Notes: generated from the sequence alone by a model not told the origin. DNA of 28,034 nucleotides from an uncultured Collinsella sp. (GCA_959596505.1 CAUFWM010000017.1:1-28034), one strand, 5' to 3'; shown: positions 6,457 to 14,365, counted from the stretch's first letter. Numbers and translations are program-made.

Positions 6457-8172
6457 ATGACGGCCACACCGTGGGGATTCCGGGACATATTGCCCGAGGA
6501 GGCTCAGGCGCGCGAGGAGATTGCGCTGACGGTGAAGGGCTGCTTCAGGGAGCATCATTACCTTCCGGTCGAAACGCCGCTGCTCGAGGACAAGGGTTCA
6601 CTCGAGGAAGGCGGCCGCATCGCGGACACGCCGTTTAAGCTTTTTGACGATGATGGCCGTCTGCTGGTGGTCCGTCCCGACAACACATTGCCGATCGTGC
6701 GTCTGGTCTCGACCCGCATGCGCGCGGCCGACCTGCCCCTGCGCCTGCGCTATGAGGCGCCGGTGGTTCGCGAGTGCCAGCGCAATGCCGGTGGCTCGCG
6801 TCAGTTTACGCAGCTGGGCTTTGAGCTTATCGGTGCGGGCGACACCGCGGGCGATGTCGAGATTGTCTCGCTCGTGGCCGAGGCGGTGCGCAAGCTGGCG
6901 CTGCCCGCTGCGCGCATTATCGCAGGTAGCGTGCGTCCGTTTAAGGAGCTGCTCGCGGCGTGCGAGGATCGCGAGCTGGCTGCCGAGGCCCTGCGCTGCG
7001 TGCACGCCAACGACTTTGTGGGCCTCGATGCCCGCGTGGCGGCAAGCGCCGAGTCCGATGCCGTCAAGGTTGCCATTAGCGAGCTGCCGCGCTTGCACGG
7101 CGGCGCCGAGGTACTCGACCGCGTCGATGTGCTTCTGGCGGCGGCGGGCATTGTCGCGCCGCTCACGCGCGAGCTGCGCGCCCTGGTCGAGGGCCTGGCT
7201 CCCGAGGACGCCCAGGTGCTGTCGTTCGACTTCTCCATCATGAACTCGTTCGATTACTACACGGGTCTGGTCTTTAAGGCCTATGCCGGTGGCTTGCCCG
7301 ATCCGGTCGGTTCGGGTGGACGCTACGACTCCATCTTTACCGGCGCATTTGGCGACGGCATCGAGGTACCGGCGGCGGGTTTCGCCTTTTCGCTCGAGCG
7401 TCTGGAGGCTGCGCACACCTCGGCCGAGGACGCTGCTTCCGATGGCGATCACGCCGCGGGCCGTGGCGCCGAGGGCCCGCTGCGCATCGCCGTGCCCAAG
7501 GGCTCGCTCAAGGCCGATACGCTCGACGTGCTCGAAGCCGCGGGCCTGGACGTCTCTGAGTTGCGCGATCCGGGCCGTCACCTAATCGTGCGCGGCCGCG
7601 ACACGCGTGCCGGTGAGGGCGCGGTCGGAGATATCGAGTTTGTCATCGTGCGCCCCAGCGATGCGCCCGCCTTTGTGGGCTGCGGCGGTGCCGATTGCGG
7701 CATCTGCGGTTGGGACTCGCTTATCGAGGCCGACCTCAACCTGCTGCAGCTGGTCGATCTGGGCTACGGCCTGTGCACTTTCATTGAGGCGGAGCCCGCG
7801 TGGCGCGCCGGCCAGGCCGAGCGCAACTATGCCCGCCGCGGGTCGCTTCGCGTGGCCACCAAGTATCCGCGCATCGCGAGCGCCTGGTATGCCGAGCGCG
7901 GTGTGAACGCCGATATCGTCTCGCTGCACGGTAACATTGAGCTGGGTCCCATCGTCGGCATGACCGATCGCATCGTGGATATTACCGCCACGGGCGCCAC
8001 GCTGCGCGATAACGACCTCGTTATTACTGGTCGCATTATGGACTGCACGGCCCGCTTCTTTGTCAATCCGGGTGCCGCACGTCTGGATCCGCGCGTACGC
8101 AATCTGGCAGATCGCTTGGCGGCAGCCGTGAAGGACAAGCATTTTGAGCCCGTTGCGGGCTCGGCACAATAG
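6457..8172 (+). CDS. hisZG: Fused ATP phosphoribosyltransferase: HisZ regulatory domain plus short-form HisG
   Basis: This 571-residue protein joins the two chains that usually form a hetero-octamer for the first step of histidine synthesis (ATP + PRPP to phosphoribosyl-ATP). Residues 1 to about 320 resemble HisZ, a histidyl-tRNA-synthetase paralogue: WGFRDILPEEA (6-16), QFTQLGFELIGA (about 115-126) and AAGFAFSLERLE near the end. An Ala/Gly/Asp-rich linker (about 319-341) leads to short-form HisG. That part starts LRIAVPKGSLK (342) and includes the PRPP-binding stretch DRIVDITATGATLRDN. The HisG part lacks the long-form C-terminal regulatory domain, as expected when HisZ provides regulation. 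The start follows AGGAGG at 6443-6448. No frameshift is needed: the fusion is one open frame. GCGGADCGICGWD in the HisG part is unusually Cys-rich. Confidence 0.9.
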   Translation: MTATPWGFRDILPEEAQAREEIALTVKGCFREHHYLPVETPLLEDKGSLEEGGRIADTPFKLFDDDGRLLVVRPDNTLPIVRLVSTRMRAADLPLRLRYEAPVVRECQRNAGGSRQFTQLGFELIGAGDTAGDVEIVSLVAEAVRKLALPAARIIAGSVRPFKELLAACEDRELAAEALRCVHANDFVGLDARVAASAESDAVKVAISELPRLHGGAEVLDRVDVLLAAAGIVAPLTRELRALVEGLAPEDAQVLSFDFSIMNSFDYYTGLVFKAYAGGLPDPVGSGGRYDSIFTGAFGDGIEVPAAGFAFSLERLEAAHTSAEDAASDGDHAAGRGAEGPLRIAVPKGSLKADTLDVLEAAGLDVSELRDPGRHLIVRGRDTRAGEGAVGDIEFVIVRPSDAPAFVGCGGADCGICGWDSLIEADLNLLQLVDLGYGLCTFIEAEPAWRAGQAERNYARRGSLRVATKYPRIASAWYAERGVNADIVSLHGNIELGPIVGMTDRIVDITATGATLRDNDLVITGRIMDCTARFFVNPGAARLDPRVRNLADRLAAAVKDKHFEPVAGSAQ

Positions 8173-8199
8173 CGCGAGCACGCACGGGCGCCCCAACGT

Positions 8200-8244
8200 C
8201 CGGGCGGCGGGCCGACTGGCGCCGCCGCCCGGTCTCTCGTTTTT
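8200..8244 (+). terminator. Intercistronic GC-rich hairpin between hisZG and hisD
   Basis: A perfect 11-bp stem (CCGGGCGGCGG at 8200-8210, CCGCCGCCCGG at 8222-8232) encloses an 11-base loop with its own GCC/GGC pair. TTTTT comes only after eight more bases (8240-8244). It could be a partial terminator or an mRNA processing or stability element within the operon. Confidence 0.5.
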
Positions 8245-8277
8245 CGAACACAACCTCGACCGATAGGGGATACCGAA

Positions 8278-9714
8278 ATGAAGACCATCAAGCTTGCTCC
8301 CGGTGAGCGCCTCGTTACCAACCAGCTCAACCGTAAGGGCGTGCTGCCGCAAAACATCGTCGACGCCGCTCGCGATATCGTGGCCAACGTGCGTGCCAAC
8401 GGCGATGCCGCGGTGCGCGATTACTGCCAGCGTTTTGACGGTGTTGAGCTGCAGAGCTTCCGTCTTCCGCAGGAGCAGATCGATGCCGCGCTCGAAGGCC
8501 TCGATCCGGCCTTTGTCGCCGCGCTCGAAAAGGCTGCGCGCCAGATTCGCGAGTTCCACCAGCGCGAGGTCGAGCAGAGCTGGTTTACCACGCGCCCGGA
8601 CGGCACGATGCTCGGCGTTAAGGTGACCCCGCTTGCTGCGGCCGGCATCTACGTGCCGGGCGGTCGCGCGCAGTACCCTTCCACCGTGCTCATGAACGCC
8701 ATTCCCGCCAAGGTGGCCGGCGTCAAACGCGTGGTTATGGTGACGCCGCCGCAAAAGGATGACCTGATCAGCCCCTACACGCTCGCCGCGGCAAAGCTCG
8801 GCGGCGTGGACGAAATCTATATGGTGGGCGGCGCCCAGGCCGTGGCCGCGCTGGCGTACGGCACCGAGACCATTCCGCGCGTCGACAAGATCACCGGTCC
8901 GGGCAATGCCTTTGTCGCCGCGGCCAAGCAGATCGTCTCGGGTGATGTGGGAATCGATATGGTCGCCGGTCCCTCCGAGGTCTGTGTGCTGGCTGATGCC
9001 ACGGCAAAGCCCATGGTGGTCGCGGCCGACCTGATGGCCCAGGCCGAGCACGATCCGCTGGCAGCCTGCTATCTGGTGACCTGCGACGAGCAGTTTGCGC
9101 GCGAGGTCGAGGCGGGTATCAACATTCTGGTGGCGCAGTCCCCACGCGCCGAGATCACGCGCGCTTCGCTCGATAACGAGGGCACCATCGTGGTTGCCGC
9201 CGACATGGCTGCCGCCGTCGAGGCTGTGAACACCGTGGCACCCGAACACCTTGAGCTGCACTGCAAGGACGCGATGGGCCTGCTCGGCGGCATTCGCAAC
9301 GCCGGCGCCATCTTTGTGGGCGCTTGGAGTTCCGAGCCGCTCGGCGATTACGTCGCCGGCCCCAACCACACGCTGCCGACCGGCGGTACGGCCATGTTCT
9401 CCAACCCGCTTTCGGTCGAAGAGTTCGTTAAGCGCTCGAGTGTCATTTGCTATACGCCCGAAGGCCTGCTCTCCGACGCTCCCGCCACGCAGCGCCTGGC
9501 CGAGGCCGAGGGCCTGTGGGCACACGCGCTTTCCGCCGCTCTGCGTCGCCGTGTGCTGGAGCAGGGCGAGGATGCCGTGAGTGCCGAGTCGCTGGCCGCG
9601 GCCGACCTGACCAAGGTCGCCTGGCCGGGCGACGCCGTGGCGACGGTTGCCGAGGGCGTGGACCTGGCGGCTGCAGGCGCGGATGGCGCCGGTGCGACCG
9701 GCGGGGAGGCCTAA
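8278..9714 (+). CDS. hisD: Histidinol dehydrogenase
   Basis: This 478-residue enzyme carries out the last two oxidations, L-histidinol to L-histidine, with NAD and zinc. Conserved blocks are present in order: VPGGRAQYPSTVLMNA, KITGPGNAFVAAAKQ, DMVAGPSEVCVLAD, QAEHDPLAA (Q255, H258), APEHLEL (catalytic pair E323-H324) and GDYVAGPNHTLPTGG. The start follows AGGGGA at 8265-8270. Length exceeds the usual 430 or so. The extra residues are a C-terminal tail ending in an Ala/Gly-rich stretch (AAAGADGAGATGGEA) with no recognised role. The stop is directly followed by hisC, so the two genes are co-transcribed. Confidence 0.95.
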   Translation: MKTIKLAPGERLVTNQLNRKGVLPQNIVDAARDIVANVRANGDAAVRDYCQRFDGVELQSFRLPQEQIDAALEGLDPAFVAALEKAARQIREFHQREVEQSWFTTRPDGTMLGVKVTPLAAAGIYVPGGRAQYPSTVLMNAIPAKVAGVKRVVMVTPPQKDDLISPYTLAAAKLGGVDEIYMVGGAQAVAALAYGTETIPRVDKITGPGNAFVAAAKQIVSGDVGIDMVAGPSEVCVLADATAKPMVVAADLMAQAEHDPLAACYLVTCDEQFAREVEAGINILVAQSPRAEITRASLDNEGTIVVAADMAAAVEAVNTVAPEHLELHCKDAMGLLGGIRNAGAIFVGAWSSEPLGDYVAGPNHTLPTGGTAMFSNPLSVEEFVKRSSVICYTPEGLLSDAPATQRLAEAEGLWAHALSAALRRRVLEQGEDAVSAESLAAADLTKVAWPGDAVATVAEGVDLAAAGADGAGATGGEA

Positions 9715-9715
9715 T

Positions 9716-10831
9716 ATGGCCGAGCTGACGCCCCGCATGAAGGAGCTTGTCCAGCCTTACCTGGCCGGTATTGAGCCCTACGATCCTAACTTTACGCCCA
9801 CGCGCATCAATCTTTCGGCCAACGAGAACACCTATCCCGTGCCCGCCGGCGTGCGCGAGGCGGTTGATGCGGCCCTGGCCGCCATGCCGCTCAACCGCTA
9901 TCCCGATCCCATGTCCAACGACCTGCGCGACGAGCTTGCTGCCTGGCATGGCGTGACGCGCGAGAATATCTGCGTGGGCAACGGCGGTGACGAGCTGCTC
10001 TATAACTGCCTGCTGGCGTTTGGCGGCGCGGGGAGGACCCTGCTCAACTGCCCGCCGTGCTTTAGCGAGTATGCGTTCTTTGCGTCTCTGTGCCAGACTG
10101 AAGTGCGCGATGTGTGGCGCGACCCGGCGACCTTTGAGCTCGACCAAGCGGCTGTGCTCGCAGCGGCGCCCGAGTGCAACCTGGCAATCGTGACCTCGCC
10201 CAATAATCCCACGGGCGATGTGGTGCCGCTCGACTTTGTCGCGGCCCTGTGCGATGCATGCCCCGGCATGGTGATGGTCGACGAGGCCTATGTTGAGTTT
10301 GCCGACGATTCGTTTGGCGCGGCAACCACGGCGCAAGGCCTTATCGCCGAGCATCCCAACCTGGTGATTCTGCACACGCTGTCCAAGGCGTTCGGCGCCG
10401 CCGGCACGCGTCTGGGCTATGTGATCGCGGCGCCCGAGGTCATCGATGTGTTCGCGGCGATTCGCCAGATCTATTCGGTCAATGTGCTGAGCCAGGCCGC
10501 CGCGCTTGCCTGCGTGCGTGCCCGCGATGCGTACGCGCCCGTGGTGGCACAGGTTGCATCCGAGCGCGAGCGCGAACTGTGTGCCCTGCGCGCAATGGCT
10601 GCCGAGGGTCTGCCCGTGGAGGCGTGGCCGAGTGCAGCGAATTTTGTGCTCGTGCGCACGCCGCATGCCACGCGCGTGCGCGAGCGCCTGCGCGACGAGT
10701 ATTCAATTTTGGTGCGCGACTTTAGCTACGCGCCGGGGCTCGCGGACTGTCTGCGCATTACCGTGGGTACCCCGCAGGAAAACGACGAGGTGCTGGCTGC
10801 GTTTGACGCGCTGGTGAAGGAGGAGATGTAG
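9716..10831 (+). CDS. hisC: Histidinol-phosphate aminotransferase
   Basis: This 371-residue PLP enzyme of the class I/II aminotransferase fold makes L-histidinol phosphate from imidazole-acetol phosphate and glutamate. It shows LSANENTYPVP near the N-terminus, SPNNPTGDVV, MVDEAYVEF, and the PLP-binding lysine K224 in LSKAFGAAGTRLGY. The C-terminal RITVGTPQEN supplies the substrate-carboxylate arginine. ATG 9716 is chosen because GGGGAGG (9703-9709) precedes it at the right distance; an in-frame ATG at 9647 lies inside hisD and would add an unrelated Arg-rich extension. The gene begins just after the hisD stop and abuts hisB. Confidence 0.95.
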   Translation: MAELTPRMKELVQPYLAGIEPYDPNFTPTRINLSANENTYPVPAGVREAVDAALAAMPLNRYPDPMSNDLRDELAAWHGVTRENICVGNGGDELLYNCLLAFGGAGRTLLNCPPCFSEYAFFASLCQTEVRDVWRDPATFELDQAAVLAAAPECNLAIVTSPNNPTGDVVPLDFVAALCDACPGMVMVDEAYVEFADDSFGAATTAQGLIAEHPNLVILHTLSKAFGAAGTRLGYVIAAPEVIDVFAAIRQIYSVNVLSQAAALACVRARDAYAPVVAQVASERERELCALRAMAAEGLPVEAWPSAANFVLVRTPHATRVRERLRDEYSILVRDFSYAPGLADCLRITVGTPQENDEVLAAFDALVKEEM

Positions 10832-11419
10832 ATGGACCGTTATGCCGAGGTAACCCGCAAGACGGGCGAGACCGACATTGTCGTAAAGCTCGACTTGGAC
10901 GGAAGCGGCGTGTGCGATATCTCGACCGGCGTGCCGTTTTTCGACCACATGCTCAACGCTTTTGGCCGCCATGGTCTGTTCGACCTGACGGTGCACGCGG
11001 TGGGCGACGTGGAGGTCGATGCGCATCACACCGTCGAGGACGCGGGTATTGTGCTGGGCGAGGCGTTTTGCCAGGCTCTGGGCGACAAGGCGGGCATTAC
11101 GCGCTTTGCCGACGCGGCGATCGCCATGGACGAGACGCTTGTGATGGCCGCCGTGGACATTTCGGGTCGCGGGCAGGCCTACTGCGAGCTGCCCGTGCCG
11201 ACCGAGCGCGTGGGCAGCTTCGATACCGAGCTGGCGGTCGAGTTCTTCTACGCCTTCGCGCGCGATGCCAAGCTCACGCTGCATGTGCGCGAGCTGGCGG
11301 GCGGCAACTCGCATCACATTATCGAGGCCGCCTTTAAGGCCGTGGGCCGCACGATGCGCCACGCCTGTGAGCTCGATTCCCGCGTGCAGGGCATCCCCAG
11401 CACCAAGGGCTCGCTGTAA
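10832..11419 (+). CDS. hisB: Imidazoleglycerol-phosphate dehydratase
   Basis: This 195-residue monofunctional enzyme dehydrates imidazole-glycerol phosphate to imidazole-acetol phosphate. The manganese-binding histidine motifs are present: DHMLNAFGRHGLFDL, DAHHTVEDAGIVLGEA and AGGNSHHIIEAAFKA. It lacks the HAD-type histidinol-phosphatase domain fused to HisB in enterobacteria, which fits a separate PHP phosphatase at 14711-15622. The start codon follows the hisC stop with no gap, and its ribosome-binding site AAGGAGGAG lies in the hisC end. The stop codon touches the inverted-repeat element at 11420. Confidence 0.95.
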   Translation: MDRYAEVTRKTGETDIVVKLDLDGSGVCDISTGVPFFDHMLNAFGRHGLFDLTVHAVGDVEVDAHHTVEDAGIVLGEAFCQALGDKAGITRFADAAIAMDETLVMAAVDISGRGQAYCELPVPTERVGSFDTELAVEFFYAFARDAKLTLHVRELAGGNSHHIIEAAFKAVGRTMRHACELDSRVQGIPSTKGSL

Positions 11420-11530
11420 CCTGCCAAAAAGGGACAGGTTTATTTTGGCAGGTTTTATCTGCGGGAATGCTGTCTCATGTGGTGGGTGAACGTTTAACCG
11501 ACCAAAATAAACCTGTCCCTTTTTGGCAGG
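11420..11530. repeat. 111-bp element with 29-bp perfect terminal inverted repeats between hisB and hisH
   Basis: Bases 11420-11448 and 11502-11530 are exact reverse complements over 29 bp, with 53 bp between. The left end also forms a local hairpin (CCTGCCAAAA at 11420-11429 with TTTTGGCAGG at 11443-11452) followed by TTTT, which resembles a terminator. Both arms contain GGGACAGG or its complement. No coding is visible. It looks like a non-autonomous or REP-like insertion at the hisB stop. The distal his genes would need read-through or a promoter of their own. Confidence 0.8.
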
Positions 11531-11556
11531 TTTTGAATGGGAAAAGGGAGGGTCGC

Positions 11557-12258
11557 GTGGGCGAACCGAAGATCGTGGTGGTCGACTACCACAAGGGCAA
11601 CTTGTCGAGCGTCGTGCGCGGGCTCGCGCGCGCCGGTGCTGCCGCCTGCACGTCGGACGATCCGGAGCAGATCCGCAACGCCGACGGCCTGGTCATCCCG
11701 GGCGTGGGCGCGTTCTATGACGCGATTGTCTTTATGCGCCAAAGCGGCGAGGCGGCGGCCGTGCTCGACGCCGTTGCCGCCGGAACTCCGCTGCTCGGCA
11801 TCTGCCTGGGCCTTCAGCTGTTTTTTGAGCGTGGCGACGAGGGCGTGCCGGCGGACGAGGGTGCGGACGCGGACGACGATGCCTCCGAGCAGGTCGGTGG
11901 CCCCTGGGTCGATGGCCTGGGCATTATGCGCGGCTCGTGCACGCGCCTGGAGTCGAGCCGCCTGAAGGTGCCGCACGTGGGCTGGGACCAGGTGCACATG
12001 ACGCCCGCCGGTGCGGCCGATCCGCTGCTCGCCGGTTTTGCCGAGGGCGCCAATATGTACTTCACCCACAGTTATGCGGTGGCCGACGACGTCGATGTCG
12101 CCGATGTGTTGGCGCGCACGCACTATACACGGAGCTTCCCGTGCATCGTACGCCACGGCAACGTGTGGGGCTGCCAGTTCCATCCCGAGAAATCCTCCGC
12201 GCTGGGTCAGCGCATCCTTAAGAACTTCGTCAATATCGTCGAGGAGGCCGGCCGATGA
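11557..12258 (+). CDS. hisH: Imidazole glycerol phosphate synthase, glutaminase subunit
   Basis: This 233-residue class I glutamine amidotransferase supplies ammonia to HisF. The catalytic triad is visible: C83 in GICLGLQLFF, and H209 and E211 in FHPEKSSALG. It also has KIVVVDYHKGNLSSV at the N-terminus, HVGWDQV and YFTHSYAV. I chose GTG 11557, because AGGGAGGG (11545-11552) precedes it and it gives the normal HisH N-terminus. An earlier in-frame ATG at 11467 lies inside the repeat element. An acidic insertion (DEGADADDDASEQ) follows the nucleophile region. The stop overlaps the hisA start in an ATGA. Confidence 0.94.
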   Translation: MGEPKIVVVDYHKGNLSSVVRGLARAGAAACTSDDPEQIRNADGLVIPGVGAFYDAIVFMRQSGEAAAVLDAVAAGTPLLGICLGLQLFFERGDEGVPADEGADADDDASEQVGGPWVDGLGIMRGSCTRLESSRLKVPHVGWDQVHMTPAGAADPLLAGFAEGANMYFTHSYAVADDVDVADVLARTHYTRSFPCIVRHGNVWGCQFHPEKSSALGQRILKNFVNIVEEAGR

Positions 12259-12998
12259 TCCTGTTCCCCGCAATCGATCTGATCGGCGGCAAGGTCGTGC
12301 GCCTGGAGCGCGGCGACCGCAACCGCTGCAAGGTATATTCCGACGACCCCGTTGCCGTTGCCCGCTCGTTTGCCGGGCAGGGCGCAAGCTGGGTGCACGT
12401 CGTAGACCTGTCTTCTGCCTTTGGCGAGGACGAGGACACATGCGCTGCCAACTCGGCGGCGATCGAGGCCATCTGCGGCGTCGATGGCCTGTCCGTGGAC
12501 GTGGGCGGCGGCGTCCGCTCGCTCGCACGCATTGACGAGCTGGCCGGCTATGGTGCGCGCCGCATCGCGCTGGGGACCGTGCTGGTGACCGAGCCGGGTT
12601 TTGCCGAGGTGGCAGCGCACGGCTTTGGCGAGCTGCTGGTGGCAGACATCGCCGCCCGTGACGGCCAGGTCAAGGTGAACGGTTGGCGCGATGGCGCGGG
12701 CGTGGCACTCGATGATGCCGTGGCGCAGCTTTCCGAGCTGGGCTTTAAGCATCTGGTGTACACCGACATCGCGCGCGATGGCATGCAGACGGGCATCGAT
12801 GTAGCGGCGTATCGCCATGTGGCCGAGGTCGCGGGTTTTCCCGTCGTGGCTTCGGGTGGCATCTCGACGCTCGACGACATCCGTGCGCTGGCCGCGGTGG
12901 GTGAGGGCGCGATTGAAGGTGCCATCACCGGTCGCGCGCTCTACGAGGGAAACTTTACGCTGGTTCAGGCGCTCGCCGCCACCCGAGGGGAGGAGTAG
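12255..12998 (+). CDS. hisA: ProFAR isomerase (phosphoribosylformimino-AICAR-phosphate isomerase)
   Basis: This 247-residue (beta/alpha)8 barrel carries out the Amadori rearrangement of ProFAR to PRFAR. It begins MILFPAIDLIGGKVVRLERG, with D8 as one catalytic acid. The second acid is probably D131 in VADIAARDG. Phosphate-binding repeats SVDVGGGVR and VASGGIST are visible, as is YTDIARDGMQ. The gene overlaps hisH by four bases (ATGA), suggesting coupled translation, and precedes hisF by three bases. Actinobacteria with no trpF use a dual HisA/PriA; whether this one is dual cannot be told here. Confidence 0.93.
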   Translation: MILFPAIDLIGGKVVRLERGDRNRCKVYSDDPVAVARSFAGQGASWVHVVDLSSAFGEDEDTCAANSAAIEAICGVDGLSVDVGGGVRSLARIDELAGYGARRIALGTVLVTEPGFAEVAAHGFGELLVADIAARDGQVKVNGWRDGAGVALDDAVAQLSELGFKHLVYTDIARDGMQTGIDVAAYRHVAEVAGFPVVASGGISTLDDIRALAAVGEGAIEGAITGRALYEGNFTLVQALAATRGEE

Positions 12999-13001
12999 TC
13001 C

Positions 13002-13784
13002 ATGCTTACCAAACGCGTAATTCCCTGCCTGGACGTCAAGGACGGCCGTGTGGTCAAGGGCGTCAACTTTGTGAGCTTGCGCGATGCGGGCGATCCGGTG
13101 GAGCTGGCGCGTGCCTACGACCGCGAGGGTGCGGACGAGGTTGTATTTTTGGATATTACCGCGACGAGTGACAACCGTGCGACGACCATCGAGATGGCGG
13201 CGCACGCGGCCGAGGAGCTCACTATTCCCTATACCGTGGGCGGCGGCTTTCGCGACTTGGCGGGCATGCGGACCATGGTTGCCGCCGGTGCCGACAAGGT
13301 GTCGCTCAACTCGGCGGCCGTGCGTGACCCGTCGCTGATTAGCCAGGCTACCGCGGCTTTTGGCAGTCAGGCCGTGGTCGTGGCGATCGATGCCAAGCGC
13401 GTCGGTTTGCCCGGAGAGCCGGGTGCTGACAAGTGGGAGGTCTTCACGGCGGGCGGCCGCAACGCCACGGGTATCGACGCGGTGGCGTGGGCCGAGGAAG
13501 CGGCTCGTCGCGGCGCCGGTGAGATCTTGCTGACCAGTATGGATCGCGACGGCACCAAGGCCGGCTTTGACCTGGCGCTCACCCGCGCCGTGGCCCGCGC
13601 GGTGCCAATCCCCGTCATCGCGAGCGGCGGCGTTGGTACACTCGAGCATTTTGCCGAGGGCGTGATCGAGGGCGAGGCCGATGCCGTGCTGGCGGCGAGC
13701 GTCTTTCACTTTGGAACCTTCAGCATTCGCGAAGTCAAAGAATACATGGCCAGCCAGGGAATACCTGTGAGATTGGATTTTTAA
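13002..13784 (+). CDS. hisF: Imidazole glycerol phosphate synthase, cyclase subunit
   Basis: This 260-residue barrel closes the imidazole ring, using ammonia from HisH and releasing AICAR. It begins MLTKRVIPCLDVKDGRVVKG; D11 and D130 (VVAIDAKR) match the two catalytic aspartates. LLTSMDRDGTKAGFD and VIASGGVGTLEHF supply the second phosphate site. ATG 13002 lies three bases after the hisA stop, behind GGGGAGGAG in the hisA end. The stop directly abuts the hisI start. HisH and HisF are not adjacent here but separated by hisA, a common order. Confidence 0.95.
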   Translation: MLTKRVIPCLDVKDGRVVKGVNFVSLRDAGDPVELARAYDREGADEVVFLDITATSDNRATTIEMAAHAAEELTIPYTVGGGFRDLAGMRTMVAAGADKVSLNSAAVRDPSLISQATAAFGSQAVVVAIDAKRVGLPGEPGADKWEVFTAGGRNATGIDAVAWAEEAARRGAGEILLTSMDRDGTKAGFDLALTRAVARAVPIPVIASGGVGTLEHFAEGVIEGEADAVLAASVFHFGTFSIREVKEYMASQGIPVRLDF

Positions 13785-14126
13785 ATGGAGCAAGTGACAA
13801 CTGCGTCCGAGCTCAAATACGACGCCCGCGGGCTGATTCCTTGTGTGGTTCAGCAATATGACACCGGCGAGGTGCTTATGGTTGCTTGGATGAACGAGGA
13901 ATCGGTGGGGCTGACGCTCAAGACCGGCACCACGTGGTTTTGGAGCCGCAGCCGCCAGGAGCTCTGGAACAAGGGCGCGACGAGCGGCAATATGCAGGAG
14001 GTCAAGGAGCTCTGGGCCGACTGCGATAGCGATACGCTGCTGGTAAAGGTCGACTCGCCGGGTCCGGCCTGCCATACCGGCAACCGTACCTGCTTCTTTA
14101 AGCGCGTGGAAGGGGGAGTGCAATGA
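13785..14126 (+). CDS. hisI: Phosphoribosyl-AMP cyclohydrolase
   Basis: This 113-residue zinc enzyme opens the adenine ring of PR-AMP, the third step of the pathway. Motifs in order are MVAWMNEES, WFWSRSRQELWNKGATSGN, DCDSDTLLV and ACHTGNRTCFF, whose Asp and Cys residues bind magnesium and zinc. It is the single-domain form; the PR-ATP pyrophosphatase domain is encoded apart by hisE. Start and stop are tightly packed: it begins at the base after the hisF stop and overlaps the next small gene by four bases. Confidence 0.94.
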   Translation: MEQVTTASELKYDARGLIPCVVQQYDTGEVLMVAWMNEESVGLTLKTGTTWFWSRSRQELWNKGATSGNMQEVKELWADCDSDTLLVKVDSPGPACHTGNRTCFFKRVEGGVQ

Positions 14127-14350
14127 AGGTCGTGACGCCGTTCGAGGTCGCCGACTGCAACACCGAGCTCCTCCGCGCGGGCGTGCCGTGCCGCGTGCAC
14201 CTGACCGATGCCTGCGGGGCGCAGTCGTTTTGGCTCGAGGCCGAGAAGGAAAGGCTCGATGAGGCCCATGCCGTCATCGTTGAGTTCTTTGAGAAAAAGG
14301 GCGCAAAGCTTCGGTTCGATGAGACCGGTACTTACTTTACGCTGCAGTAA
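14123..14350 (+). CDS. Uncharacterised 75-residue protein within the his operon (RDAC-like)
   Basis: This small soluble protein begins MKVVTPFEVADCNTELLRAG and has a central HLTDACGAQSFWLE (residues 26-39), then a charged helix and FDETGTYFTLQ at the end. From memory it resembles a family of small uncharacterised proteins named after an RDAC-G motif; here the Arg is Thr. No catalytic residues are recognised. The ATG overlaps the hisI stop in an ATGA, and hisE starts 15 bp later, so it is translated with the histidine enzymes. GGAAGGGGG about 10 bp upstream serves as a ribosome-binding site. Its codon use matches its neighbours, supporting a real gene. The function is unknown; a role tied to the HisI/HisE steps is a guess from position. 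Confidence 0.82.
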   Translation: MKVVTPFEVADCNTELLRAGVPCRVHLTDACGAQSFWLEAEKERLDEAHAVIVEFFEKKGAKLRFDETGTYFTLQ

Positions 14351-14365
14351 CGAGAGGAAATAACC

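Noticed and set aside
7582..9738. 718-residue open frame on the minus strand across hisG and hisD
   Set aside because: It is a shadow of two well-recognised genes, caused by high GC and few stop codons in that frame.
11467..11556. Earlier ATG start for hisH
   Set aside because: It would add 30 residues encoded by the inverted-repeat element; the GTG at 11557 has a good ribosome-binding site and the normal N-terminus.
12207..14123. 638-residue open frame on the minus strand across hisA, hisF and hisI
   Set aside because: It covers three clear his genes, has no recognisable domain and has no good ribosome-binding site.
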